From Pseudonocardia benzenivorans CB1190 (GTDB lineage Bacteria > Actinomycetota > Actinomycetes > Mycobacteriales > Pseudonocardiaceae): 64,000 nt of DNA. The stretch covers positions 3,038,001 to 3,102,000 of the forward strand of contig NC_015312.1 of NCBI RefSeq assembly GCF_000196675.2, given 5' to 3'. The position numbers were made by a program, and so were the translations under genes. Of the stretch, positions 24,150-32,720 are shown piece after piece (positions within the stretch are counted from its first letter, which is position 1; each line of letters begins with the position of its first letter). Under the pieces are notes generated by a model. The model had not been told where the DNA came from, made no database searches, and saw only the letters and a list, made by a program, of their open reading frames with translations.

Positions 24150-24866
24150 TCAGCGGATGACTCCCGCACGCATCGCCAGCGCCACCATCTGGGCCCGGTC
24201 ACCCGTACCGAGCTTGCGGCCGATCCGCGACAGGTGGCTCTTGACGGTCAGCGCCGACAGGCTGAGGGCCTCACCGATCTCCTTGTTCGACTGCCCGTCC
24301 GCGACCAGCTGCAGCACCTCCACCTCGCGCGCCGAGAGCTCGCGCGGGGTGTTGTCGGTGCCCGGGACGCGCGTCCCGGTGGCGAGCAGCGGCGCGACCG
24401 TCGGGTCGGCGTAGACGCCGCCGTCGAGCACCCGCTTCACACCATCGGTCACGACGGCCGGCGAGGCCGACTTGAGCAGATACGCCTGGGCGCCCGCCTG
24501 GAACGCGGAGCGGACGGCGTACGGGTCGTCGGACGAGGCCAGCACGACGAGCCGGTTCCAGCCCAGCGCGCGCAGCTCCGTCACGAGGTCGAGCCCGCTG
24601 CCGTCGGGCAGACCGAGATCGAGGATCGCGAGGTCGCACGGCCCGTTCGCCTGTGCCCGTGCACGTGCCTCGGCCACCGAGGCGGCCTCGTGCACCGTAC
24701 CGGCCCCCATCGACCGCAGCCGCGCTGCGATCGCCTCGCGAAGGAGCGGGTGGTCGTCGACCACCAGCACCGAGAACAACTCTTCCCGCGGGTGCGGGAC
24801 CATGGCAGGCGACAGCACAGCTCCGGTGGAACTGCGCATGGGTGCGCCCTGGCCCACAACGGCCAC
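24150..24866 (-). CDS. NarL/LuxR-type response regulator, orphan
   Basis: 238 residues. Receiver domain VLVVDDHPLLREAIAARLRS with phosphoacceptor Asp in CDLAILDLGLPDGSG; the LuxR helix-turn-helix is LSAREVEVLQLVADGQSNKE followed by LSLSALTVKSHLSRIGRKL. The GTG start at 24866 is fixed by GGGAGGTAAG 7 nt upstream and adds about 30 residues before the receiver domain. No sensor kinase gene is adjacent; the neighbours are ribonuclease D and DUF3000. This order is conserved in many actinomycetes to my knowledge. Confidence 0.93.
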   Translation of the reverse strand: MAVVGQGAPMRSSTGAVLSPAMVPHPREELFSVLVVDDHPLLREAIAARLRSMGAGTVHEAASVAEARARAQANGPCDLAILDLGLPDGSGLDLVTELRALGWNRLVVLASSDDPYAVRSAFQAGAQAYLLKSASPAVVTDGVKRVLDGGVYADPTVAPLLATGTRVPGTDNTPRELSAREVEVLQLVADGQSNKEIGEALSLSALTVKSHLSRIGRKLGTGDRAQMVALAMRAGVIR

Positions 24867-25050
24867 GTTCTTACCTCCCTGGAGTCGGTCGTTGCCCCCC
24901 GACCGGCACCAGATCCTCGGGCCGACGGAGAGTTGCGCCCGACCGCCCGAGGAGGTGTCGTGGAGGAAGCGTAGCCCCCCAAGCGGTCTAACGTCGTGTA
25001 TCCGATCGAACTTCTCCGGGTGAAAGTTACAGCGTTGTCGCGCTGTGTAC

Positions 25051-25062
25051 ACCCGATCGGGT
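25051..25062. promoter_or_regulatory. 12-bp palindrome ACCCGATCGGGT
   Basis: Perfect palindrome in the 253-bp gap between the DUF3000 stop and the response-regulator start, about 185 bp upstream of that start. A smaller inverted repeat ACAGCG/CGCTGT lies next to it (25030-25047). Confidence 0.3.
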
Positions 25063-25119
25063 GATCAACAGTCTGTGACCGATCGACTCCCCGACATGAA
25101 ACCGCTGGTGAGCACGCGC

Positions 25120-25713
25120 TTATACCGTTCGGCGCGCAAGTCGCGGAACGCCGACCGGTGGCAGCCCGGCGGCGGTCGCGACGAGTGTCGCGAAGGCCTC
25201 GGAGTGCCGGGAGAGCGTGTCGGCCCCCTCGTTCGGGGTCCACGACGCCCGGATCTCGACGTCGTCGTCGCGCCGCGGCCCGGCGATGTCACCGAACCGC
25301 ACCGACGACGTCTGCGTCACCGTCCCACCCAGTGCCGTGTGCCCGGCACCGCCCGCCTCGAGTGCCTCGGTCAGCCACGACCACGCGATGACCGGGAGCA
25401 TCTCGTCCCCGAGCTGCTCGGGCTCCAGCCGTGCCTGGACGAAGCACACGAGCCGGAAGGTCCCCTCCCACTTGTCCTGCCCGGCCGGGTCGTGCAGCAG
25501 GATCAGCCGGCCGGAGGTGTCGGGCTCGTCGAGGTCGTCGAGCCCGTCGCCGCGGTGCCCGATGTCGGCCTCGACGCTGTACGCCCAGGAGAAGGGCGCG
25601 AGCCGCGGCGGGGCCTCGAGCGGGCGGACGACGAGCTCGGGCCGGGGTCGGTACGACGACAGCGCCGCCACCGCGCGGCCGAACTCCGGTGGTGGAGAGG
25701 TCGTGTCGGGCAC
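25120..25713 (-). CDS. DUF3000 family protein
   Basis: 197 residues. Matches the actinobacterial DUF3000 family: [40 protein letters not shown] and [13 protein letters not shown] are characteristic. No signal peptide or membrane segment. Function unknown; it is typically next to ribonuclease D, heme and dxs genes, as here. A TAGAGT hexamer lies 8 nt before the GTG start, divergent from hemE. Confidence 0.9.
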   Translation of the reverse strand: MPDTTSPPPEFGRAVAALSSYRPRPELVVRPLEAPPRLAPFSWAYSVEADIGHRGDGLDDLDEPDTSGRLILLHDPAGQDKWEGTFRLVCFVQARLEPEQLGDEMLPVIAWSWLTEALEAGGAGHTALGGTVTQTSSVRFGDIAGPRRDDDVEIRASWTPNEGADTLSRHSEAFATLVATAAGLPPVGVPRLARRTV

Positions 25714-25721
25714 GACCGGGG

Positions 25722-25727
25722 ACTCTA
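25722..25727 (-). promoter_or_regulatory. -10 hexamer TAGAGT, leaderless-type
   Basis: Lies 8 nt before the DUF3000 GTG at 25713. Confidence 0.4.
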
Positions 25728-25810
25728 GGTCGCGCCCGCGCCGCGCCGGGGCAGGCGCGCCGGGATCCGATCGGGGGACCGGCCCCCAGCTGTGGGATCA
25801 TTGGGTTCTG

Positions 25811-26881
25811 ATGAGTGCCCGCACCGATCTCAGCGCCCCTCCCGCCACCCGCCGGGACCTGCGCGCCGCCCCGTTCCTGGTCGCCGCGCGCGGTGGCCGA
25901 CCGGCGCGGCTGCCGGTGTGGTTCATGCGGCAGGCGGGCCGGTCGCTGCCCGAGTACCGGGCGCTGCGGGCGGACACCGGCATCATCCAGGCCTGCCTGG
26001 ACCCGGAGCTCACGTGCGAGATCACCATGCAGCCGGTGCGCCGGCACGGGGTCGACGCCGCGATCCTGTTCAGCGACATCGTCGTGCCCCTGTACCTGTC
26101 GGGCGTGGGGGTCGACATCGTCGCCGGCACCGGGCCCGTCGTCGCGCGGCCGGTCCGCACCGCGGCCGACGTCGAGGCCCTCCCGCGGCTGCACCCCGAG
26201 CAGGTCGCGCCCGTCGTCGACGCGATCCGGCTGCTGCTGCCCGCGCTGGGTGAGACGCCCCTCATCGGGTTCGCCGGGGCGCCGTTCACCCTGGCGTCCT
26301 ACCTGGTCGAGGGCGGACCGAGCCGCAACCACGAACGCACCAAGGCGCTCATGCGCAGCGCCCCCGACGTCTGGCACGCGCTGCTGTCCCGGCTCGCCGC
26401 GAACGCCGCGACGTTCCTGCAGGCCCAGGTCGACGCGGGCGTCGACGCCGTGCAGCTCTTCGACTCGTGGGCCGGCGCGCTGTCCGAGCGCGACTACCGC
26501 CGCTACGTCATGCCGCACTCGGCCGCGGTCCTCGAACCGCTCGCGGGCAGCGGGATCCCGCGCATCCACTTCGGTGTCGGCACCGGGGAGCTGCTCGGTG
26601 CGATGGCCGACGCGGGCGCGGACGTCATCGGCGTCGACTGGCGCGTCCCGCTCGACGAGGCCGTCCGCCGCACCGGCGGCAGGCACGCCGTGCAGGGCAA
26701 CCTCGATCCGGCGGTGCTGTTCGCCGATCCGGTGTCGATCGAGGCCGAGGTCCGGCGCATCGCCGCCGAGGGCAGGGCCGCGTCCGGCCACGTCTTCAAC
26801 CTGGGGCACGGTGTGCTGCCCGAGACCGACCCGGACGTCGTGACGCGCGTGGTCGACCTGGTGCACACGCTGCCCGGCTGA
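25811..26881 (+). CDS. hemE: Uroporphyrinogen decarboxylase
   Basis: 356 residues. It converts uroporphyrinogen III to coproporphyrinogen III. Signatures: [19 protein letters not shown] with the conserved Arg residues, [45 protein letters not shown] and [11 protein letters not shown]. Its stop shares a base with the hemY start, so hemE-hemY are coupled. Confidence 0.97.
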   Translation: MSARTDLSAPPATRRDLRAAPFLVAARGGRPARLPVWFMRQAGRSLPEYRALRADTGIIQACLDPELTCEITMQPVRRHGVDAAILFSDIVVPLYLSGVGVDIVAGTGPVVARPVRTAADVEALPRLHPEQVAPVVDAIRLLLPALGETPLIGFAGAPFTLASYLVEGGPSRNHERTKALMRSAPDVWHALLSRLAANAATFLQAQVDAGVDAVQLFDSWAGALSERDYRRYVMPHSAAVLEPLAGSGIPRIHFGVGTGELLGAMADAGADVIGVDWRVPLDEAVRRTGGRHAVQGNLDPAVLFADPVSIEAEVRRIAAEGRAASGHVFNLGHGVLPETDPDVVTRVVDLVHTLPG

Positions 26882-28335
26882 TGGCCGAGCACGTCCCGCG
26901 CCCGACGCACGGCACCCGCCCGACGCCGGGCACCGGCCCGACCGTCGCGGTCGTCGGCGGGGGCATCTCCGGGCTCGCCACGGCCCACCGGTTGCGCACG
27001 CTGCTCGGCGACGCGGCGCGGATCGTCGTCTGCGAGCGCTCGGGGCGCATCGGGGGCGTGCTGCACACCGTCGACCTCGCCGGGGTGGCCGTCGACGTCG
27101 GCGCCGAGGCCTTCCTCGCCCGCCGGCCCGAGGTGCCGGCACTGCTCGCCGAGCTCGGGCTCGCCGACGTCGTCGTGCACCCGACCAGGGCCGCGGCGTC
27201 GATCCGCGCGGGCGGGCGCACCGGCCCGCTCCCCGCCGGCACCCTGATGGGCGTCCCGACCAGCGCCGCACGTCTCGACGGCGTGCTGTCGGCCGCGGGC
27301 CTGGCCGCCGTCGCCGCCGAGCCGCACCGGCCGCTGCACTGGCGGCCGGGCGCCGACGTCGCCCTCGGCGGGCTGCTCCGCGAGCGGTTCGGCCCCGAGA
27401 TCGCCGACCGCGTCGCCGATCCCCTGCTCGGCGGGGTCTACGCGGGCCGGGTCGACGCGCTCGGCGTGCGCGCCACCGTCCCCGCGCTCGCGGCGGCGCT
27501 CGACGCGGGCGCCTCGTCGCTGACCGCGGCGGCGGACGCCGCCGCGCCGGCCCCGTCGGTCGCGGCGGGGCCCGTCTTCGGCGCGGTCCGGGGCGGCTAC
27601 CGGGTCCTGCTCGACGCGCTGACCGCCGCCGCCCGGCCGGAGCTGCGGCTGGACACGACCGTCCGCACCCTCGAGCGGACGGCGGCCGGGTGGCGCCTCG
27701 TCCTCGGCCCCGTCCCCGCCCCCGAGTACCTCGACGCCGACGCCGTGGTGCTCGCCGTGCCCGCGCCCGCCGTCCGCAGGTTGCTCGCCGAGGCCGTGCC
27801 CGCCGCGGCGGCCGCCGCCGCGCGGATCGAGCTGGCCTCGTCGGTCGTCGTCGCGATGGCCTACCGGGCCGCCGACGTCGCCGCCCTGCCGCCGACCTCG
27901 GGCGTCCTCGTCGCGGCCGACGAGCCGCTGTCGATCAAGGCGGCGACCCACACGTCGACGAAGTGGGGCCATCTCGCCCCCGACGCCACCGACGGGCACT
28001 ACCGGCTGCGCACCTCCCTCGGCCGGTTCGGCGAGGCGCACACGCTGCAGGTCGACGACGAGACCCTCGTCGACCGGGCGCGCGCCGACCTCGCCACGCT
28101 GCACACGATCACGGCCGCACCGGTCGCGGTCCACGTCCAGCGCTGGGGCGGCGGGTTGCCCCAGTACGGCGTCGGACACGTCGGGACGGTCGCCGCGCTC
28201 GAGGCCGCCGTCGCCGCGGCGCCGCGGCTCGCCGTCGCGGGAGCGGCCCTGCACGGGGTCGGGGTGCCGGCCTGCATCGGCACCGCGCGCGCCGCAGCCG
28301 ACCACGTCGCGAGCGCGCTCGCCGTCCTCCGGTGA
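26881..28335 (+). CDS. hemY: Coproporphyrinogen/protoporphyrinogen oxidase HemY
   Basis: 484 residues. FAD enzyme with N-terminal dinucleotide motif VAVVGGGISGLATAHRL, CERSGRIGGVLHTVDLAGVAVDVGAEAF split over the FAD region, and the C-terminal FAD contact APRLAVAGAALHGVGVPACI. With HemQ next door this is expected to act as coproporphyrinogen III oxidase (CgoX) of the coproporphyrin-dependent heme pathway used by Gram-positives. An extra Pro/Thr-rich stretch of about 20 residues precedes the FAD fold. Confidence 0.95.
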   Translation: MAEHVPRPTHGTRPTPGTGPTVAVVGGGISGLATAHRLRTLLGDAARIVVCERSGRIGGVLHTVDLAGVAVDVGAEAFLARRPEVPALLAELGLADVVVHPTRAAASIRAGGRTGPLPAGTLMGVPTSAARLDGVLSAAGLAAVAAEPHRPLHWRPGADVALGGLLRERFGPEIADRVADPLLGGVYAGRVDALGVRATVPALAAALDAGASSLTAAADAAAPAPSVAAGPVFGAVRGGYRVLLDALTAAARPELRLDTTVRTLERTAAGWRLVLGPVPAPEYLDADAVVLAVPAPAVRRLLAEAVPAAAAAAARIELASSVVVAMAYRAADVAALPPTSGVLVAADEPLSIKAATHTSTKWGHLAPDATDGHYRLRTSLGRFGEAHTLQVDDETLVDRARADLATLHTITAAPVAVHVQRWGGGLPQYGVGHVGTVAALEAAVAAAPRLAVAGAALHGVGVPACIGTARAAADHVASALAVLR

Positions 28336-28399
28336 CCCGCGCGCCCGGGTCACGGTGACCTGCCGCACCCGCGCTCGCACCTCGCGGCGGGCGGCTCCG

Positions 28400-28405
28400 T
28401 AGACT
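28400..28405 (+). promoter_or_regulatory. -10 hexamer TAGACT before hemQ
   Basis: Lies 7 nt before the hemQ ATG, giving hemQ its own probable leaderless promoter within the heme cluster. Confidence 0.5.
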
Positions 28406-28412
28406 CGGCTGC

Positions 28413-29108
28413 ATGGCACGCCTCGACTACGCGCAGCTCAACGACACGATCCGCTACACCATGTGGTCGGTGTTCCGCGTCGAGGCCGGCAAGCTCGGCG
28501 ACGACCGCGGCGCCGTCGCGAGCCAGGCGACCGAGTTCGTGGAGGCGCTGGCGGGCAAGGGCGTCGTCGTCCGCGGGGTGTACGACCTCGCCGGCCTGCG
28601 CGCCGACGCCGACTACATGATCTGGTGGCACGCCGAGACCGTCGAGGCGCTGCAGGCGGCCTACGCCGACCTGCGCCGCACCACCGCGCTCGGCCGCGCC
28701 TCCGTGCCGGTGTGGAGCCAGGTCGCGTTGCACCGGCCGGCCGAGTTCAACAAGAGCCACATCCCGGCGTTCCTCGCCGGCGAGGAGGCGCGCCGCTACG
28801 TGTGCGTCTACCCGTTCGTCCGGTCCTACGACTGGTACCTGCTGCCTGACGACGAGCGGCGCAAGATGCTCGCCGACCACGGCAAGGAGGCGCGGGACTA
28901 CCCCGACGTGCGGGCCAACACCGTCCCCGCGTTCGCACTGGGCGACTACGAGTGGATCCTCGCCTTCGAGGCCGACGAGCTGCACCGCATCGTCGACCTG
29001 ATGCGGCACCTGCGCGCCACCGAGGCCCGCCGCCACGTCCGCGAGGAGATTCCGTTCTACACGGGCCCGCGGGTCGAGGTCGGCGACCTCGTCAGCAGCC
29101 TGCCGTAG
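28413..29108 (+). CDS. hemQ: Coproheme decarboxylase HemQ (ChdC)
   Basis: 231 residues of the chlorite-dismutase-like family. It decarboxylates coproheme III to heme b, the last step of the coproporphyrin-dependent pathway. [27 protein letters not shown] and [19 protein letters not shown], containing the Tyr involved in radical decarboxylation, are visible, as are [20 protein letters not shown] with the proximal His and [13 protein letters not shown]. It follows hemE-hemY. Confidence 0.96.
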   Translation: MARLDYAQLNDTIRYTMWSVFRVEAGKLGDDRGAVASQATEFVEALAGKGVVVRGVYDLAGLRADADYMIWWHAETVEALQAAYADLRRTTALGRASVPVWSQVALHRPAEFNKSHIPAFLAGEEARRYVCVYPFVRSYDWYLLPDDERRKMLADHGKEARDYPDVRANTVPAFALGDYEWILAFEADELHRIVDLMRHLRATEARRHVREEIPFYTGPRVEVGDLVSSLP

Positions 29109-29154
29109 TCCGCCGCCCGGCCCTTCTCCGCCGGCTCGGTGGGTGGGCCGGCTG

Positions 29155-29862
29155 CTAGCGACGGTGCGTCCCGCGGCGGGCCGGCCGGTGTCGGCCGCCC
29201 TTCTTCCTCGCGGGGGCGGGGCCGCCCGGAGCCGGGGTCGCGTCCGGGCGGGGAGTGCGGGAGCTGTTGACCGTCCGCCCGCGGACGATCCCGATGAACT
29301 CCTCCATCAGCTCGCTGTTCTCCGCATCCGGCCAGGCGAGGCCGACGCCCGACCCCGGCGCGTCGGCCAGCGGCCGGTACGTGAGGTCCCGGCGGTGGTG
29401 CAGGCGGGCCAGCGACTGCGGGACGAGCAGCAGGCCGACTCCCGTGGCGACGAGCTCGACCGCCTCGGCCGTCGTCGCGGGGGCGAACGCCGCGGGCCGC
29501 CCCGGCCGCTCACCGGGCCAGTCGAGCACGTCGTCCTGCGGGTGCAGGACGATCTCGTCGGCCAGGTCGGCGACCGTCGCCTCCTCGGTCGCCGTGACGA
29601 CGTGGTCCTTCGGGACGACGGCAACGGTGGTCTCGGTGTAGAGCGGGATCGTGTGCAGCCCGCTGCGGTCGACCGGCAGCCGGAGCACGGCGGCGTCCAC
29701 CGCGCCGCGGCGGATCAGCGTCGCCGCCTCGTCCGGGGTCGTCGTGACCAGCTCCAGGGGGACACGGGGCCGGCGTTCGGACCACATCCGCGCCCACTTG
29801 CCCGGGGTGACGCCCGGGACGTAGCCGAGCCGGAAGACTGCGGAGTCGCTCGGCCCGGTCAC
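29155..29862 (-). CDS. LysR-type effector-binding domain protein lacking HTH
   Basis: 235 residues. From the start it reads as the periplasmic-binding-like effector domain of LysR regulators (FRLGYVPGVTPGKWARMW, AAVLRLPVDRSGLHTIPLY, AVEVATGV-like VELVATGVGLLLVPQS); no N-terminal winged helix is present. The C-terminus is a basic Pro/Arg tail of about 35 residues. It is divergent from a DUF5997 gene 43 bp away, each with its own TANNNT hexamer, so the pair probably works together. The neighbour could supply the missing nucleic-acid-binding part; that is inference. Confidence 0.85.
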   Translation of the reverse strand: MTGPSDSAVFRLGYVPGVTPGKWARMWSERRPRVPLELVTTTPDEAATLIRRGAVDAAVLRLPVDRSGLHTIPLYTETTVAVVPKDHVVTATEEATVADLADEIVLHPQDDVLDWPGERPGRPAAFAPATTAEAVELVATGVGLLLVPQSLARLHHRRDLTYRPLADAPGSGVGLAWPDAENSELMEEFIGIVRGRTVNSSRTPRPDATPAPGGPAPARKKGGRHRPARRGTHRR

Positions 29863-29868
29863 CCGCCC

Positions 29869-29874
29869 AGGCTA
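29869..29874 (-). promoter_or_regulatory. -10 hexamer TAGCCT, leaderless-type
   Basis: 6 nt before the GTG at 29862. Confidence 0.45.
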
Positions 29875-29893
29875 TCGGCCGACCCGGCGTCGA

Positions 29894-29899
29894 TATCCT
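29894..29899 (+). promoter_or_regulatory. -10 hexamer TATCCT, leaderless-type
   Basis: 6 nt before the ATG at 29906, divergent from the previous hexamer with only 19 bp between them. Confidence 0.45.
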
Positions 29900-29905
29900 G
29901 GGCAC

Positions 29906-30307
29906 ATGACGCGGCAGAGGGCGACCCAGACGATGAAGCCCGCCACGGCGGCGAAGAAGCTGGGCGTGTACCTCGACGCGACCCCCGACGAGTTCCGCGC
30001 CGGAGTGGTCTCGCGCGACGAGCTCGACGCCCTGCAGGCCGACCCGCCCGAGTGGCTGCGTGAGCTGCGGCGCAACGGCCCGCACCCGCGCCAGGTCGTC
30101 GCTGACCGGTTGGGCGTGTCGATCTCCGGGCTGGCCCGTGCCGAGATCACCGAGCCGCTCACCACCGCCCAGATCGCGGCGTTGAAGGAGGAGCAGCCCG
30201 AGTGGCTGCGCCGCGAGCGCCTCACCCGGGCCGAGGCCCAGCGCGAGGAGGCCCGGCTGCGGGCGCAGCGCTCCACGACGCGCGGGGGCGGTCCGGCCAG
30301 GGGATGA
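29906..30307 (+). CDS. DUF5997 family protein
   Basis: 133 residues. MKPATAAKKLGVYLDATPDE, PPEWLRELRRNGPHPRQVVA and a DRLGVSISGLARAEITEPLT segment that looks like a helix-turn-helix are typical of DUF5997. A second PEWLRRERLT repeat precedes a highly charged C-terminal tail. Function unknown. In many actinomycetes it lies divergent from a LysR-effector-domain gene, as here. Confidence 0.88.
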   Translation: MTRQRATQTMKPATAAKKLGVYLDATPDEFRAGVVSRDELDALQADPPEWLRELRRNGPHPRQVVADRLGVSISGLARAEITEPLTTAQIAALKEEQPEWLRRERLTRAEAQREEARLRAQRSTTRGGGPARG

Positions 30308-30347
30308 CCACCGCGCCCCCGCCGCCGAGCTCGACCCGGCGGGCGCC

Positions 30348-30806
30348 TCAGGAGGCGGCGTCGGGCTCCAGCGTCAGCGAGATCGAGTTGATGCAGTAGC
30401 GCAGGTCCGTGGGGGTCTGGTAGCCCTCGCCCTCGAAGACGTGCCCGAGGTGGCTGTGGCAGTTGGCGCACAGCACCTCGACGCGGCGCATGCCGAGGCT
30501 GTTGTCGACGCGTTCGATGACCGCGTCGGAGTCCTTCGGGCTGAAGAACGACGGCCAGCCGCAGTGCGACTCGAACTTCGTCTCGCTGCGGAACAGCTCG
30601 GCACCGCAGGCCCGGCAGTGGTAGACGCCGACGGTCTTGGTGTCGGTGTACTCGCCGGTGAAGGGCCTCTCCGTGCCGGCCTGCCGCAGAACCTGGTACT
30701 CGGCGGGGGAGAGCTCGGCGCGCCACTGCTCGTCGGTCTTGGTGACCGGCGCCTCGCCGAGCTCGGTGTCGGTGCTGGCCTCCTGGCCACGGCTGAACAG
30801 ACCCAT
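30348..30806 (-). CDS. msrB: Peptide methionine (R)-S-oxide reductase MsrB
   Basis: 152 residues. It reduces methionine-R-sulfoxide in proteins. Zinc-site cysteines CRAC and CANC, the motif [21 protein letters not shown] and the catalytic Cys in [10 protein letters not shown] are all present. TAGCGT followed by GGAGGC directly precedes the ATG, so it could be read leaderless or from a very short leader. Confidence 0.96.
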   Translation of the reverse strand: MGLFSRGQEASTDTELGEAPVTKTDEQWRAELSPAEYQVLRQAGTERPFTGEYTDTKTVGVYHCRACGAELFRSETKFESHCGWPSFFSPKDSDAVIERVDNSLGMRRVEVLCANCHSHLGHVFEGEGYQTPTDLRYCINSISLTLEPDAAS

Positions 30807-30812
30807 GCCTCC

Positions 30813-30818
30813 ACGCTA
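30813..30818 (-). promoter_or_regulatory. -10 hexamer TAGCGT before msrB
   Basis: 6 nt before the ATG at 30806. Confidence 0.4.
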
Positions 30819-30845
30819 ACCGTTCCGGCAAGCGCGCGGCGGCGC

Positions 30846-31157
30846 TCAGCCGGCGACGATCGCCACGACGGCGGTCAGGATCGTCGAGGCGACGTAGACG
30901 ACGCCCGCGAGCAGCAGGACCACGACCAGCACCGCCAGCCAGCGGCGCCCGCCCTCGGCGCGGTTGGCCGCGTCGGCGAAGTCGCCCACCCCCGTCAGCG
31001 ACGCCTCGACGGTGAAGGACGGCTCCCGGCGCATCCGGTCGAGGTGGGCGGCGAACGCCTGCACCTCGGGCTCGGCGGGGTCGAGGCCGAGCAGCTCGTC
31101 GTCGAACAGCCGCGACCCGCGGCCGGGGTCGGGCGCCTCCGGTTCCAGGACGGCCAT
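30846..31157 (-). CDS. Small single-span membrane protein, unknown
   Basis: 103 residues: an acidic cytosolic half (EPEAPDPGRGSRLFDDELLG, then a segment AFAAHLDRMRREPSFTVEAS), then one or two hydrophobic stretches WLAVLVVVLLLAGVVYVAST and ILTAVVAIVAG at the C-terminus. I do not recognise a family. TACCCT lies 6 nt before the ATG, divergent from the LigD-like gene. Confidence 0.65.
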   Translation of the reverse strand: MAVLEPEAPDPGRGSRLFDDELLGLDPAEPEVQAFAAHLDRMRREPSFTVEASLTGVGDFADAANRAEGGRRWLAVLVVVLLLAGVVYVASTILTAVVAIVAG

Positions 31158-31163
31158 CGCCCG

Positions 31164-31169
31164 AGGGTA
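31164..31169 (-). promoter_or_regulatory. -10 hexamer TACCCT, leaderless-type
   Basis: 6 nt before the ATG at 31157. Confidence 0.35.
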
Positions 31170-31228
31170 GCCGTCGCGTCGTCGGCGGAACCCCTCCGCG
31201 GACGCGTCCGTGCGTCGGGCCGAGGCGG

Positions 31229-31234
31229 TAGCGT
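31229..31234 (+). promoter_or_regulatory. -10 hexamer TAGCGT, leaderless-type
   Basis: 7 nt before the LigD-like ATG at 31242. Confidence 0.45.
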
Positions 31235-31241
31235 CGCGACC

Positions 31242-32282
31242 ATGGCGGCCAAGACCGTGGTGCAGCTGACAGTGCCGGGGCCCGAGGGCGACCGGGAGGT
31301 GCGCCTGTCGAGCCCGGACAAGGTCTACTTCCCGGCGCGCGGCATCACGAAGCGGCAGGTCGTCGAGTACTACCTGGCCGTGTCGGAGCCGATGACGCGC
31401 GTCCTGCTGAACCGGCCGACCAACCTCAAGCGCTTCCCCGACGGGGTCGACGGCGAGCCCTTCTTCGCCAAGCGCCTGCCCAAGGGCGCGCCCCCGTGGG
31501 TGCGGACCGCGACGGTGACGTTCCCCAGCGGGCGCAAGGCCGACACGCTCGCCCCGTCGGAGCCCGCGGTGATCGCGTGGGCGGCCAACCTCGGCACGCT
31601 CGACTTCCACCCGTGGCCGGTGCGCGCGGCCGACACCGACCGGCCCGACGAGCTGCGCATCGACCTCGACCCGCAGCCCGGCACCGACTTCGCCGACGCC
31701 GTCGCCGTGGCGGCGGTGCTGCGCGAGGTGCTCGACGAGGCGGGGCTCGTCGGGTGGCCCAAGACGTCGGGCGGCCGGGGCATCCACGTCTTCGCCCGGA
31801 TCCGGCCCGAGTGGTCGTTCATCGAGGTCCGCCGCGCCGTGATCGCGATCGCCCGGCGGGTGTGTGCGCGCATCCCGGAGCAGGCCACCGTCGACTGGTG
31901 GAAGGAGGAGCGTGGTGAGCGCGTGTTCCTCGACTACAACCAGGCGGCGCGCGACCGGACGATCGCGTCGGCCTGGTCGGTGCGCGGGCTGCCACGGGCG
32001 ACGGTGTCGATGCCGCTGACGTGGGAGGCGCTGCCATCGGTCGAGCCGGAGGACTTCGACCTGCTGACGGTGCCCGGCCTGCTCGCGCGCGACGGCGACC
32101 CGCACGCCGGGATGGACGACGCCGTCGGGGGCATCGAGACCGCCCTGGAGTGGTTCGCCGCCGACGAGCGGGACCGCGGCCTCGGCGAGCTGCCCTACCC
32201 GCCCGAGTATCCCAAGATGCCGGGCGAACCGATGCGGGTGCAGCCCTCGCGGGCCCGTGCCGGGAAGGACGCGGCGGGCTGA
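31242..32282 (+). CDS. LigD-type DNA polymerase/primase domain protein
   Basis: 346 residues, an archaeo-eukaryotic primase fold of the LigD polymerase family used in end joining. LSSPDKVYFPARGITKRQVV, LNRPTNLKRFPDGVDGEPFF, the catalytic metal-site DLDPQPGTDF, and TSGGRGIHVFARI followed by VFLDYNQAARDRTIASAWSV are visible. There is no ligase or nuclease domain and no Ku gene in the window, so this is a stand-alone paralogue of the PolDom type. Confidence 0.92.
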   Translation: MAAKTVVQLTVPGPEGDREVRLSSPDKVYFPARGITKRQVVEYYLAVSEPMTRVLLNRPTNLKRFPDGVDGEPFFAKRLPKGAPPWVRTATVTFPSGRKADTLAPSEPAVIAWAANLGTLDFHPWPVRAADTDRPDELRIDLDPQPGTDFADAVAVAAVLREVLDEAGLVGWPKTSGGRGIHVFARIRPEWSFIEVRRAVIAIARRVCARIPEQATVDWWKEERGERVFLDYNQAARDRTIASAWSVRGLPRATVSMPLTWEALPSVEPEDFDLLTVPGLLARDGDPHAGMDDAVGGIETALEWFAADERDRGLGELPYPPEYPKMPGEPMRVQPSRARAGKDAAG

Positions 32283-32432
32283 CCGGGGCCTGCTCCGGAC
32301 AGCCGGACCTGCGCGTCGGCTGTGTTCTGCCGCAAGGGGTTCCCCGGATCGGGGAGGGTCGAGGGGGAGAGTAATTTGCTACCCCACGTAGTCGGTCGAC
32401 CACGGAGCCGACCCGGACCCGAGGGGAGCACG

Positions 32433-32666
32433 ATGAGTCTCGTTGCGGTACTGGCCGGGATGCCGGACCTGTTGGAGCGCACGCTCATCGAGCACGCTCC
32501 CGACAGCCGGGGCCAGTGCCGCGAGTGCCGCGACTCGTCGGGCATCTCGGCGGCCTGGCCGTGCATGATGCGGGAGATGGCCGACGAGGCCAGCGACATC
32601 CGCAACGGCGGGCTCCCCGGCACGTACGGCGGTCGGCACCGCACCCTGCGCGCCGTGCGCGGCTGA
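32433..32666 (+). CDS. Small cysteine-containing protein, unknown
   Basis: 77 residues with a clear ribosome-binding site (GAGGGGAG) 5 nt before ATG. Three Cys in C-X2-C-X11-C arrangement (RGQCRECRDSS and AAWPCMMRE) suggest a metal or redox site. The N-terminal helix is LLERTLIEHAPDSRG. I do not know a named family. It is isolated, with a 150-bp upstream gap containing an unusual AT-rich stretch AGTAATTTGCTA near 32371. Confidence 0.6.
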   Translation: MSLVAVLAGMPDLLERTLIEHAPDSRGQCRECRDSSGISAAWPCMMREMADEASDIRNGGLPGTYGGRHRTLRAVRG

Positions 32667-32694
32667 CGCCGAGCCGCCCGCGCCGCCGTGCCCG

Positions 32695-32720
32695 GCCCGC
32701 CCGGACAGGTCAGGGCGGGC
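32695..32720. terminator. Hairpin between convergent genes
   Basis: GCCCGCCC (32695-32702) pairs with GGGCGGGC (32713-32720) across a 10-nt loop containing the stop of the hydrolase gene. It may terminate both strands. Confidence 0.4.
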
